From NCBI RefSeq assembly GCF_022385335.1, contig NZ_CP092431.1, forward strand, positions 7,626,001-7,690,000: DNA of 64,000 nucleotides, read 5' to 3'. A program made the translations under genes and the position numbers. The notes under the pieces are model-generated. The model was not told the origin of the DNA and did no database searches. It worked only from the letters and a program-made list of their open reading frames with translations. The DNA is from Streptomyces deccanensis. GTDB lineage: Bacteria > Actinomycetota > Actinomycetes > Streptomycetales > Streptomycetaceae. Of this stretch, positions 8,308-16,615 are shown piece after piece (position 1 is the first letter of the stretch; every line of letters starts with the position of its first letter).

Positions 8308-9636
8308 ATGCAGGCAGAACCGAAGAAATCGCTGGTGGGAGAGGAGTACGAGGTCGAGGTGGGCCCCGTCGCCCACGGCGGCCACTGCATCGCCCGTACC
8401 TCGGAGGGGCAGGTCCTCTTCGTCCGGCACGCGCTGCCCGGCGAGCGGGTCGTGGCGCGGGTGACCGACGGCGAGGAGGGCGCGCGCTTCCTGCGGGCGG
8501 ACGCGGTCTCGGTCCTGTCGCCCTCCAAGGACCGGGTCGAGGCACCCTGTCCCTACGCCGGCCCCGGCCGCTGCGGCGGCTGCGACTGGCAGCACGCCAA
8601 GCCGGGCGCCCAGCGCCGCTTCAAGGGCGAGGTCATCGCCGAACAGCTGCAGCGCCTCGCGGGTCTCACCCCCGAGGAGGCGGGCTGGGACGGCACCGTG
8701 ATGCCGGCCGAGGGCGACAAGGTGCCGGCGGGCGAGGTCCCGGCGTGGCGTACGCGGGTGCAGTACGCGGTGGACGAGTCGGGGCGCGCCGGTCTGCGCC
8801 GCCACCGCTCGCACGAGGTCGAGCCGATCGACCACTGCATGATCGCGGCGCCCGGCGTCTCCGAGCTGGGCATCGAGAAGCGCGACTGGACGGGCATGGC
8901 GTCGATCGACGCGATCGCGGCGACGGGTTCGCAGGACCGTCAGGTGATCCTGGAGCCCCGGCCGGGCGCGAGGCTGCCTCTGGTGGAGCTGGACAAGCCG
9001 GTGTCCGTGATGCGGGTCGAGGAGAAGGACGGGGGAGTGCACCGTGTCCACGGGCGCCCCTTCGTCCGCGAGCGCGCGGACGACCGGACGTACCGGGTGG
9101 GCAGCGGTGGGTTCTGGCAGGTCCACCCCAAGGCTGCGGACACCCTGGTCAAGGCCGTCATGCAGGGCCTGCTGCCCCGCAAGGGCGACATGGCGCTGGA
9201 CCTCTACTGCGGTGTGGGACTGTTCGCGGGCGCCCTCGCGGACCGCGTGGGCGACAAGGGTGCCGTCCTCGGCATCGAGTCCGGCAAGCGCGCGGTCGAG
9301 GACGCGCGGCACAACCTCGCCGACTTCGACCGGGTGCGGATCGAACAGGGCAAGGTCGAGGCGGTACTGCCGCGCACGGGCATCACGGAGGTCGACCTGA
9401 TCGTCCTGGACCCGCCGCGATCGGGCGCCGGCCGCAAGACGGTCCAACACCTCGCGTCCCTGAGCGCCCGCCGCATCGCCTACGTCGCCTGCGACCCCGC
9501 CGCGCTCGCACGGGATCTGGGGTACTTCCGGGAGGGCGGGTACCGGGTGCGGATGCTGCGGGCGTTCGATCTGTTTCCGATGACGCACCATGTTGAGTGT
9601 GTCGCGATCCTTGAGCCTGCGGCAAAGGGCGCCTGA
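8308..9636 (+). CDS. TrmA/RumA-family class I SAM-dependent RNA uracil-C5 methyltransferase
   Basis: Predicted to methylate C5 of a uridine in tRNA or rRNA. The 442 residues start with a TRAM RNA-binding domain (about 8-66). Cysteines at 81, 89 and 92 (CPYAGPGRCGGC) with a later one fit the RumA iron-sulfur cluster. The Rossmann methyltransferase domain has DLYCGVGLFAG, LDPPRSGA, and AYVACDPAALARD with the catalytic Cys. ATG 8308 has ACGGAG 11 bases upstream. The substrate (m5U54 of tRNA or an rRNA site) cannot be told from sequence. It is the last gene of the conserved-looking block; gene density drops sharply after it. Confidence 0.9.
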   Translation: MQAEPKKSLVGEEYEVEVGPVAHGGHCIARTSEGQVLFVRHALPGERVVARVTDGEEGARFLRADAVSVLSPSKDRVEAPCPYAGPGRCGGCDWQHAKPGAQRRFKGEVIAEQLQRLAGLTPEEAGWDGTVMPAEGDKVPAGEVPAWRTRVQYAVDESGRAGLRRHRSHEVEPIDHCMIAAPGVSELGIEKRDWTGMASIDAIAATGSQDRQVILEPRPGARLPLVELDKPVSVMRVEEKDGGVHRVHGRPFVRERADDRTYRVGSGGFWQVHPKAADTLVKAVMQGLLPRKGDMALDLYCGVGLFAGALADRVGDKGAVLGIESGKRAVEDARHNLADFDRVRIEQGKVEAVLPRTGITEVDLIVLDPPRSGAGRKTVQHLASLSARRIAYVACDPAALARDLGYFREGGYRVRMLRAFDLFPMTHHVECVAILEPAAKGA

Positions 9637-9691
9637 CCTGCAAGTTTGGGTGGTGTGCGTTATGTGCGCTGTGGGCGTTACGGGCGATATC

Positions 9692-9742
9692 TTGACGCAC
9701 GTTTGACGCACGCGGCGCATGTTTGACGCACGTTTGACGCAC
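9692..9742. repeat. Four direct copies of TTGACGCAC
   Basis: Exact copies start at 9692, 9703, 9723 and 9734, so the spacing is 11, 20 and 11 bases, about one helical turn within each pair. A degenerate unit (GCGGCGCATG) fills the centre. They lie 56 bases after the stop of the RNA methyltransferase gene. The helical phasing suits a cooperative protein-binding site such as a recombinase arm site or an operator. Confidence 0.6.
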
Positions 9743-9765
9743 GTTCTGATTGGTTGTCAGGTACG

Positions 9766-9813
9766 GAAGGTGTGCTGCTAATCCGGCTCTGAGCGAGCTG
9801 GCAGCACACCTTC
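9766..9813. terminator. Long hairpin, possible terminator of the core block
   Basis: A perfect 13-bp inverted repeat (9766-9778 with 9801-9813), GAAGGTGTGCTGC and its complement, separated by 22 bases that can pair partly inside. It follows the methyltransferase gene and the TTGACGCAC repeats. It could end that transcript or be part of a recombination site. Confidence 0.4.
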
Positions 9814-10146
9814 TCGGTCACCGTAGTGAGAGATCGCAGGGGCCGGTCCTGCCTCATGTCTATCGGTTGCGGATAGCGCGGAGCCGGATCGGGTGTAGGT
9901 CGTACTGGGAGCACATCCTTAGACGGGCTGCGGCAGCCTCAGGGCCCCGTCCGCTAGCCCGCGGGGGAAGGCAAGCAGCGGGTCTCCTTGCCGTCGTGAT
10001 GAGCCTCTCCGAGCAAGAATGCGGCCTGTTTGTTGATCGGAACGGTGCGAGGCGGACCCTTCACGGGAGCAATTTGGGCGGAGTGCTTGGAAGGCGCCTG
10101 GAAAATGATCCTGTATCCGTGGCCCGACCTGCCTTAACCCGCCATA

Positions 10147-10180
10147 GGCATCCCGGCAGGACTCGAACCTGCGGCCAAGC
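10147..10180 (-). other. tRNA 3'-part-like fragment (T-arm), possible attachment-site remnant
   Basis: On the minus strand a 5-bp stem GCAGG/CCTGC encloses the seven-base loop TTCGAGT, the canonical shape of a tRNA T-arm, followed by CGGGATGCC where the acceptor 3' strand would be. I could not find a matching 5' acceptor strand, D-arm or clear anticodon arm at the right distance, so this is not an intact tRNA. Streptomyces integrative elements commonly recombine at tRNA 3' ends, which makes an att remnant the natural reading, without proof. Confidence 0.3.
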
Positions 10181-10420
10181 GCTTAGCGGACGCCTGGCGT
10201 ATCTCGTCGGCAGGTCCTTTGACCTGCAACTTTCCTTCTCGCTGACGCGCCGTCAGGGGCTCTGTGGGACGAGGACATCTCTGGGACGGATGGGGATGCA
10301 GGGGTTCCCGACTGTGCCAGGTGCTCACCGTCTCAAATCTCCTCACCTGTTCGGTGCGCCCGCGCGGAAATAGATCTACCCCTCTCCTGCGTTCTCGATC
10401 TTCGAGCCGAGGAGGGGAAG

Positions 10421-11311
10421 GTGTCGGGCCTGAAACTGTTCCACACGATGAATGGTGGCGTGACGGAGGTCGCGCCGCGCCTTGCCGAGGCCGAGGCGGA
10501 TGTGCAGGGCCTCGTCGAGGCGCACATGGAGACCATGCTGGGGGTGCGGTTCCTAGCGAGTGAGTACGTCATCGACTGTGCTGACGGCGGCCGGATCGAT
10601 TCGCTGGGGCTCGATGAGAACGGGGCGCCGGTGGTCGTGGAATTCAAGCGCGGCACTGCGGCCGGCGTGATCAATCAGGGCCTGTATTACATGGCGTGGC
10701 TGATGGCGCACAAGGACGCCTTCCGGAACCTGGTCCGGGACCGGCTCGGGGTATCGGCCGCGTCCCAGGTGCTGTGGAGCGCACCCCGGCTGATCTGTGT
10801 CGCCGGCGATTTCACCCGCTACGACGGGCACGCCGTGCGTGAGCACCGGCGCTCGATCGACCTGGTCCGCTACCGGTACTTCGGCAACGACCTCATCGGC
10901 CTTGAGACCGTGGCCTCCGTCACCGGGCATTCGGCCATGGCCAAGCAAGTCCGCCGGCGCGCGGCCGGGACGAAGTCTGCCCGTAGGCAAGACGGAACCC
11001 TGGCGGAGCTGGCCGAAGCGGTCGACGAGGTGCTGCTCGGCCTTGGGGACGGCATCAACCGGGTCCAGCGCAAGCAGTACGCGGCGTACCAGCGGCTGCG
11101 GAACTTTGCCTGCGTCTGCCCGCCGCAGCAGACCAAGCTCCTCGTCTACCTCAAGGCAGACCCGAAGGCGGTCGACATCGTCCCCGGTTTTACCCGGGAC
11201 GTGACGGGGCTCGGCCACCACGGCACAGGCGACCTGGAGGTGCAGCTGCGTACGGAGCGGGACCTGGAGCGTGCCCAGGACTTGTTCCGCCTCAGCTATG
11301 CCGCGGCGTAA
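10421..11311 (+). CDS. DUF5655-type protein with a NucS/PD-(D/E)xK-like nuclease domain
   Basis: A 296-residue protein. The N-terminal half carries the nuclease core pattern D60 (GGRIDSLGLD) followed by E74-F-K76 (VVVEFKRG), the D...ExK triad of the PD-(D/E)xK superfamily as in NucS-like enzymes. The last 100 residues (DLEVQLRTERDLERAQDLF at the end) match the DUF5655 domain. I infer DNA cleavage or DNA-end processing; the specificity is unknown. GTG 10421 is preceded by GAGGAGGGGA. The gene stands alone, with its own strong terminator 110 bases downstream, at the left edge of the defence island. A housekeeping role is equally possible. Confidence 0.7.
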   Translation: MSGLKLFHTMNGGVTEVAPRLAEAEADVQGLVEAHMETMLGVRFLASEYVIDCADGGRIDSLGLDENGAPVVVEFKRGTAAGVINQGLYYMAWLMAHKDAFRNLVRDRLGVSAASQVLWSAPRLICVAGDFTRYDGHAVREHRRSIDLVRYRYFGNDLIGLETVASVTGHSAMAKQVRRRAAGTKSARRQDGTLAELAEAVDEVLLGLGDGINRVQRKQYAAYQRLRNFACVCPPQQTKLLVYLKADPKAVDIVPGFTRDVTGLGHHGTGDLEVQLRTERDLERAQDLFRLSYAAA

Positions 11312-11420
11312 GGCTTCGCAGCCGAGAGGACGGCAAGGCGGGTTATTCGGTTGTGAGTGGTGGTGGTCTACTTCCCTTTCGCATTGGCGGTAACGGATTT
11401 GGCGGTGGACTACCAATGAT

Positions 11421-11459
11421 GCTGCGGGGGCCCGGTTTCGGTAACCGGGCCCCCGCAGC
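11421..11459 (+). terminator. Strong hairpin terminator after the DUF5655 gene
   Basis: A perfect 17-bp GC-rich stem (11421-11437 with 11443-11459) around a 5-base loop, 110 bases downstream of the stop codon. Confidence 0.85.
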
Positions 11460-12300
11460 TATATTGCGCGTGCGGCACGGCAGTACGGCGTGATGAGGGC
11501 TCGGATTCCGGGCTCCAACGCCGTTGGCCAGGGTGCCTGGCTGCGTGCGGTGCACCGTCGGTGATCAGTTAGGCGAGATCAGCGCGGTCCACTGTCCCGC
11601 CGAGCTCCCCGAATGCTTCAGGATGCAGGGCCGCTTCGTTCTGGTCGTCCGCTTCCACTCCGCCGCCGACCGTCACTCAGTAGGGTTCCTGACCCAGCTT
11701 GGCAACCACACGGGGCCGGCTCCCGAGATATTCGGGCACCTCGCTCTGTCCGGCTGCGCCAGGTGTTGACGTCGTCCGTGCGGCCGGGCTGCACGCACCT
11801 GCCCACGCACTCGCGCCCTTCCCGGCAAGAGATCAGAACACCGTGTGAGTGGGGGACCGTCTCGTCGAGAGAGGGTATGAACGCCACAATGGGCGGCATG
11901 ATCAGCCCACCCTTGCGGGAAGCCGCCCGCGTCCGCTCCCTCGACGATGCTCAGCGGGTCCTGCTGCTGCACCACCACGACGCCTCCTCGGCCTGATTGC
12001 CGGGGCTACTCGCCAACGGCCTGCCCAAGTGCCCCATCACCCTGCGCTGAAGCGAGCGGCACACCTCTTCGGAGATCCGGGTCACCTGTGCGGCAGTAGC
12101 GCCCTCCTGCCGGCTTCAGGCGTAACCCGGGCAGACCCCTCGGCCTCGTCACGTGGACGACCCGCCACGCCCGCAATCGTGACGAGAGCAGCGTCACCCG
12201 AGGTCAGCTGGGAGGTGCGACTCCGCGTAAGCCGGATCGGGTGTCAGTTAAAGTTCGGTGCTGTCGCATGCTGGCCTGTCCGTGGAATCAGGGGACGCCG
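11460..12300. other. Region of gene debris before the methyltransferase gene
   Basis: Apart from the Nudix-like fragment at 11877-11996 I see no supported gene. A frame at 11524-11769 has no recognisable domain and an uncharacteristic Cys/His-rich composition. The last 100 bases presumably hold the promoter of the phosphorothioation-associated methyltransferase gene; no clear hexamers were identified. Confidence 0.4.
11877..11996 (+). pseudogene. N-terminal remnant of a Nudix hydrolase
   Basis: The 39-codon frame ends in REAARVRSLDDAQRVLLLHHHD, which closely follows the first two beta strands of Nudix hydrolases (usually xRVLLLDDxGRVLLLRxxD). It then hits a stop at 11994-11996. The catalytic Nudix box (GX5EX7REUXEEXGU) is absent downstream in all three forward frames that I read. 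I call it a decayed gene start. Confidence 0.45.
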
Positions 12301-13743
12301 ATGACACAGCAGCTTTGGAGTAGCCAGAGGCATCAGACCGCGATCGGCCGAGTCGGCCTCTCGCTGCCGGCTCGTCGCGCCGTCGGCGACCTCCAGCTGG
12401 AACCCGACACGGGAGTACTGGACTACGGGTGCGGACGTGGCGGCGATGTACGGGCACTGCAGCACCTCGGCCTCGACGCCGCGGGGTGGGACCCGGTCCA
12501 CTTCCCGGACGGGCGGCGTGAGCCGGCCGAGGTGGTCCTTCTCACCTACGTCCTGAACGTCATTGAGGATCCCGCCGAACGACGCGAGACGCTCCTTCGA
12601 GCCTGGGACCTCGCTAAATCGGTGCTGGTCGTGTCCGCGCGGCTGAGGTGGGAGCGTAACCAGATCAAAGGCGCGGAGTACGGCGACGGCATTCTCACGC
12701 AGCGCCGCACCTTCCAGCGCCTCTACGCCGCTGGCGAGCTGCGCGACTACGTCGAGGAGGCCACCGGCGTCCGCTGCGTGTCGGCGGCGCCCGGCATCGT
12801 TTACGCGTTCAAGGACGATGCGGCCCGCCTGAGTTACCTTGCCCGACAGGTCGCTCCTGACGGGGGGTGGATGGCGTCCGAGGACACCGCCTCGGCGATC
12901 ACCTCGGTCGTCGATCATCTCGAACAGCGCGGCAGGATGCCTCAGCTGGAGGAAATGCCGCAGCCCATCATCAGCCTCCTTGGCCACCTGCGCCCCGCTG
13001 AACTCAAGCGCCTTGCCGAGCAGGAAGCCGACCCCGCGAAGGTAGAACGAAGCGCCGAGCGCGGAGCCCTCGACACACTGCAGTTCCTCGCGCTGGAGCT
13101 GTTTCACGGCCGAGGCCCGGTCAGCAGTCTGCCCCTGCCAGTTCAACTGGACATCCGTGCCTTCTTCCCGTCGTACACCGAGGCGTGCCACCGAGCGGAT
13201 CGGCTGCTGTTCAAACTGCGCGACGACGCCTACGTCCGCCGGGCGATGAACGGATCGATCGCCGGCAAGTTCACCGCGACCGCCCTGTACGTTCACCGCC
13301 GCGCACTCCATCGGATCCCGGCCGTGCTGCGCCTGTACGAGCAGTGCGCGAGCATTGCCGCCGGCCGTCCTGGCGAGTGGTCTGTCGTCAAGCTCCGCCA
13401 TCAGGGCCGCGGGGTCAGCTGGCTCGACTATCCCGAGTTCGACGCGGATCCCCACCCGCGAATCGCGGCCTCGTATGCCGTCGACCTGAAGACCCTCAAG
13501 TCCTCCTTCACCTCGTACGCGGACTCCACCAACCGTCCCCTGCTGCACCGCAAGCACGAGTTCCTTGCCGAGGATGATCCCGACGCACCCAAGTACCGGA
13601 GGCTCACGGACGCCGAGGTCCGCGCCGGTCTTTACGAGAGCCCGCACCTGATCGGCACAGAAGAGGGGTGGGAGCGCGAACTCGTTCGCTGCGAGCGGGA
13701 GTTGCGAGGCCACAGGCTCGTACGGCGCACCACCAGCACCTGA
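12301..13743 (+). CDS. DNA phosphorothioation-associated putative methyltransferase
   Basis: A 480-residue protein of the family annotated as DNA phosphorothioation-associated methyltransferase (TIGR04096 type), found beside dnd/ssp genes. Residues 41-49 (DYGCGRGGD) form the SAM-binding motif I. The next strands (AAGWDPVHFPD, VVLLTYVLNVIED) fit a class I Rossmann methyltransferase. The C-terminal half is family-specific, with no second domain I can name. Its target is not established. ATG 12301 gives the usual N-terminus for the family. It lies about 11 kb from sspA in this window instead of adjacent to it. The next gene starts 59 bases downstream in the same direction. Confidence 0.85.
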   Translation: MTQQLWSSQRHQTAIGRVGLSLPARRAVGDLQLEPDTGVLDYGCGRGGDVRALQHLGLDAAGWDPVHFPDGRREPAEVVLLTYVLNVIEDPAERRETLLRAWDLAKSVLVVSARLRWERNQIKGAEYGDGILTQRRTFQRLYAAGELRDYVEEATGVRCVSAAPGIVYAFKDDAARLSYLARQVAPDGGWMASEDTASAITSVVDHLEQRGRMPQLEEMPQPIISLLGHLRPAELKRLAEQEADPAKVERSAERGALDTLQFLALELFHGRGPVSSLPLPVQLDIRAFFPSYTEACHRADRLLFKLRDDAYVRRAMNGSIAGKFTATALYVHRRALHRIPAVLRLYEQCASIAAGRPGEWSVVKLRHQGRGVSWLDYPEFDADPHPRIAASYAVDLKTLKSSFTSYADSTNRPLLHRKHEFLAEDDPDAPKYRRLTDAEVRAGLYESPHLIGTEEGWERELVRCERELRGHRLVRRTTST

Positions 13744-13802
13744 GCCTCGCTCCGGCTTTCGGCACCGCCGTGATTGTCAGTGCCGTGTGCCACGCTCCAC
13801 CC

Positions 13803-14654
13803 ATGACCACCACCCGGATGGAGGGCTCCTGCCTGCCCTCATACCGAACCCTGTCCACCCTCGCGCTGTCCGAGCCCGAGGACCATGTCCGTGAACTCAC
13901 CGACTGGGTGGAGCATGCCTCCGCCGTCACAGGAGCCCCCGGGGCGCAGAACGGCTGGGACACGGCCTACAAGTGGCTGCGCCTCGCCCAGGGCCTGCGC
14001 ACGGTGACGTTCGACATGTCCTACGACGACGGCGGCATGTGCTCAGCGGGCCTCGACTTCGACGCCGTCTGGACCGAGATGATGGAGGAGTGGCAGCAGC
14101 ACCAGGTCCGTCTCGGCTACCTGCGCGCAGCACTCGAAGGATTCGTCCGGCTGCTGTACCCGGACACCGCGGAGCCTGGTCTGGCGGTGGAGGCCGCTGA
14201 GCAGCAGTTGCAACACCATGCCGACGCATGGCCGGTGCACGCGCATGCGGTCGCCGACCATTTGCGGACGCATGCCTCGGACGGCGTGCCGGGCGCTGGC
14301 CCTTCGGTGGCGGCAGCGGTGACCCAGGCGATTGTCCTGCACGAAATGGCCGTCCGGGGCCGCGCCGCCATCCCCGAGCCGGGAAGCGACGATGACGGAA
14401 AGGTCTTTCCCACCGGACACGCCGAGGTCTGTGCGGCCAAGGAAGCCTCCACGGTACTGCTGCTGGGGATCCAGCTGCTGATGACCGCAGCGGTGAAGGA
14501 AAACCGCGTTGCTGTCTTCGACGACAAGTACCTTCTCGACGGCATGTGGATTCCCGACTCCGCAGGCGGCAGCCGATGGGTGGATGAAGAAATGCCCTAC
14601 GGCGAGTACCTCGCCGTTCTCCACCTCCAGTCCGGCGAGCCGCCCGAGCTCTGA
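13803..14654 (+). CDS. Unrecognised soluble protein, 283 residues
   Basis: I recognise no family. The protein is acidic and mostly helical by composition, with a long amphipathic middle (about 100-190, LRAALEGFVRLLYPD and AAEQQLQHHADAWPVHAHAV). No membrane segment, signal peptide or catalytic motif stands out. ATG 13803 follows the methyltransferase stop by 59 bases, so co-transcription is plausible. A small-molecule or regulatory role cannot be inferred. The codon pattern is normal Streptomyces, which supports a real gene. Confidence 0.65.
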   Translation: MTTTRMEGSCLPSYRTLSTLALSEPEDHVRELTDWVEHASAVTGAPGAQNGWDTAYKWLRLAQGLRTVTFDMSYDDGGMCSAGLDFDAVWTEMMEEWQQHQVRLGYLRAALEGFVRLLYPDTAEPGLAVEAAEQQLQHHADAWPVHAHAVADHLRTHASDGVPGAGPSVAAAVTQAIVLHEMAVRGRAAIPEPGSDDDGKVFPTGHAEVCAAKEASTVLLLGIQLLMTAAVKENRVAVFDDKYLLDGMWIPDSAGGSRWVDEEMPYGEYLAVLHLQSGEPPEL

Positions 14655-14767
14655 TTCCGCCACCAGCAGCGCCCTGCGACGGCCACGTCGGCAGACTAGA
14701 GGCAAACGACGGGTGGGCCCGACGCCAATGGCTTCGGGCCCGCCCGTCGTGGCCTGCTCGGCAGGCA

Positions 14768-15568
14768 TCAGGTCATGCACCAGCCGGAGTCGCATGCCCC
14801 GTCACCCTCATCGACTTCGCCTTCCCCCGGGCTCTCATCGGGGATGGCTTGGGTGAGCGGGATCCCGTACCGCGTGAGATAGACGTCATCCCGGCCGAGC
14901 GCCGCCCGTCGGCGGTTGATCGTCTCCTCCAGCCGGACCGACTGTGCGAACAATTCGGGCTCGTGGCGACGCTGGTGACGCCAGGCGTCGACGGTACGGA
15001 AGGGGCAGAAGAAGCAGGAGCTCTTGGGCGGTACTGGCAGGCCGGCCTCGGTGATGATGCGCTCGCAGTCGTCTCGGCGCAGCCCGAGGTCGAGGAGGGG
15101 GTACTCGATGACCTCGTGGGCTTCCCTCCGCCGACGGTTGGCGCGATGGATTTCGTCGAGCGAAATGCCGATGCCGACCGCCGCCGGTGCCTTCGCGGTG
15201 GCGCCATGCTCCCGAAGCCACCGCCCGACCACCTTGATCTTGAAGTCTGCGGTGCAGTTGCGGCGGCCAGGAGCGCCGTTGGCCATACGGACCGGGATGG
15301 GGATCGACCGGGTATCCGGCCGGTTCAGCCGCTGCATGAGGGTTTCCGTGGCCCCGTCACGGCGGCGTCGCTTGAGCTCGTAGATGTGCAGTCCCGCACG
15401 CTCGGCGTAAGGGATGGCGATCTCGCGAACGTACGCGAGGGTCGCCGGGTGCTCGCTGTCGTCCCCGACATTGGCGAAGAGGAAGGTGGAGAAGTCGATC
15501 TCGCGCTGGGCGGCCAGCACCAGCAGCGCGGTCGATTGGACGCCGCCTCCGTAGGAGATGACCCTCAT
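14768..15568 (-). CDS. PP-loop (PAPS reductase-like) ATPase, stand-alone
   Basis: A 266-residue member of the adenine-nucleotide alpha-hydrolase (PP-loop) superfamily. Residues 5-13 (SYGGGVQST) form the PP-loop that binds ATP or PAPS. A later Cys cluster (SSCFFCPFR) and NCTADFKIK resemble PAPS reductase-like phage and island proteins. SspD at 29675 and the 42724-43662 protein share the same plan, so the window holds three such genes. This one converges on the 13803 gene and has no sulfur-transfer partner next to it. ATG 15568 was chosen because the PP-loop must sit near the N-terminus. Substrate unknown; a nucleic-acid thiolation or sulfur activation role is inferred. Confidence 0.75.
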   Translation of the reverse strand: MRVISYGGGVQSTALLVLAAQREIDFSTFLFANVGDDSEHPATLAYVREIAIPYAERAGLHIYELKRRRRDGATETLMQRLNRPDTRSIPIPVRMANGAPGRRNCTADFKIKVVGRWLREHGATAKAPAAVGIGISLDEIHRANRRRREAHEVIEYPLLDLGLRRDDCERIITEAGLPVPPKSSCFFCPFRTVDAWRHQRRHEPELFAQSVRLEETINRRRAALGRDDVYLTRYGIPLTQAIPDESPGEGEVDEGDGACDSGWCMT

Positions 15569-15754
15569 CGGGCTTTCACTTGGCTGGTGAACGGCCAGGT
15601 CGAGGACGGCCCGTGGGTCCGTTTTCGTAGGGTTGTCGTGGTGGGCTCCGGGGGTGCGTGACAAGATCGGCATGTGAGAGACAGTATGGATGAAGCATAG
15701 AGGTATCAAGTGTTTCTCTCACAGCTGTCGGCGAACACTGCTTAGCTAAGCTAA

Positions 15755-16615
15755 GGGTTGTCCCGCAAACGATCTTCTACGGGTTGGGGGCGCGGTGGGC
15801 CGACCGGTGGTCTCTGCTCTTATCCCGTGAGGACGAGGTTGTGCAGACGGGCGATGCCGCGCATGGCGTGGTGGACTCCGTCGCCTTTCAGACGACAGTC
15901 GCGGAGGATTTTCCAGCCCTTCATGCGGGCGAAGACATGCTCGACGCGAGCGCGGACCTTGCGGTGGGAGGCGTTGTGTTCCTCTTTCCACGCTGGCAGT
16001 TCGGTCTGACCGCGCTCGCGGCGATGCGGAATCACCAGTCCGGTACCCCGGTAGCCGCCGTCTGCGATCACCGTGGTCCTGCCGACAGCGTCCTTGGCTC
16101 CGGACAGCTGCCACGCCTTGCAGTCGTTGCGGTTGCCGGGCAGCGGTCGACCGACCACGACGACGAGTCGGCTGTCGGCGTCGATCACGACCTGATGGTT
16201 GGTGGAGTACCGATAGTTCTTGGACTGCTCGGCTACCTCGTGGTCGCGGGTGGGCACGAGGGTGCCGTCCACTATCAGCACGGTGTCCTTGGAGAACTGG
16301 CGCCGCGGCTGCAGGGACATCAGCGGGCCCAGGTGGTCGATGATCCGGTCTGCCGCCGACTTCGAGATGCCGAACAGCAGGGCCAGCTGGCGCATTGTCA
16401 GGTTCGTGCGCCAGTAGGCCGCGACCAGCAACACTCGATCCTCCAACGGCAGACTCCACGGTCGGCCTCTACGCACCGGGTCCGCGCCCTCGCGCCGCAG
16501 CGCCGTGTTCAACTTGCTGAACTGCCGCGAGCTCAGCCCGGTGAACGGGGCTATCCAGGACGGCTCCGACGCCGTGATCACACCAGCCACAGCAAGATCG
16601 TCTCACTGCGATGTG
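15755..16615. mobile_element. IS5-family insertion sequence, about 0.86 kb (ends approximate)
   Basis: One transposase gene fills the element. The octamer ACGATCTT occurs at 15769-15776 and inverted at 16594-16601, marking the inner part of imperfect terminal repeats; the outer bases do not match well, so ends are placed by symmetry. A perfect 12-bp palindrome (15740-15751) abuts the left end and may reflect target choice. The right end runs into the 3' end of the neighbouring gene at 16603. Confidence 0.7.
15820..16590 (-). CDS. IS5-family transposase (DDE, HARBI1-like)
   Basis: A 256-residue transposase that cuts and pastes its own IS. It has an N-terminal helix-turn-helix region (LTMRQLALLFGISKSAADRI) and a DDE catalytic core with VLIVDGTLVP (first Asp), VIADGGYRGTG (second Asp) and RVEHVFARMKGWKIL (Glu). 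This is full length for the compact actinobacterial IS5 group. GTG 16590 starts just inside the right terminal repeat. No frameshift or stop interrupts it, so it may be active. Confidence 0.9.
   Translation of the reverse strand: MAGVITASEPSWIAPFTGLSSRQFSKLNTALRREGADPVRRGRPWSLPLEDRVLLVAAYWRTNLTMRQLALLFGISKSAADRIIDHLGPLMSLQPRRQFSKDTVLIVDGTLVPTRDHEVAEQSKNYRYSTNHQVVIDADSRLVVVVGRPLPGNRNDCKAWQLSGAKDAVGRTTVIADGGYRGTGLVIPHRRERGQTELPAWKEEHNASHRKVRARVEHVFARMKGWKILRDCRLKGDGVHHAMRGIARLHNLVLTG

Larger units (their letters stand above)
9637..10420. other. Gene-poor junction region
   Basis: 784 bases without a gene I can support; the open frames here have no recognisable product. It holds four copies of a 9-base repeat, a long hairpin and a tRNA T-arm-like fragment, listed separately. 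The abrupt change from core genes to defence genes makes it a likely island boundary. Confidence 0.5.

Noticed and set aside
9692..9742. A CRISPR array
   Set aside because: Repeats are only nine bases with 2- to 11-base gaps, and no cas genes are present anywhere in the window.
10140..10235. A complete tRNA gene on the minus strand
   Set aside because: Only the T-arm is convincing; no complementary acceptor 5' strand, D-arm or anticodon arm was found at tRNA distances.
11524..11769. An 81-codon plus-strand frame
   Set aside because: No ribosome-binding site, no recognisable domain and irregular codon use.
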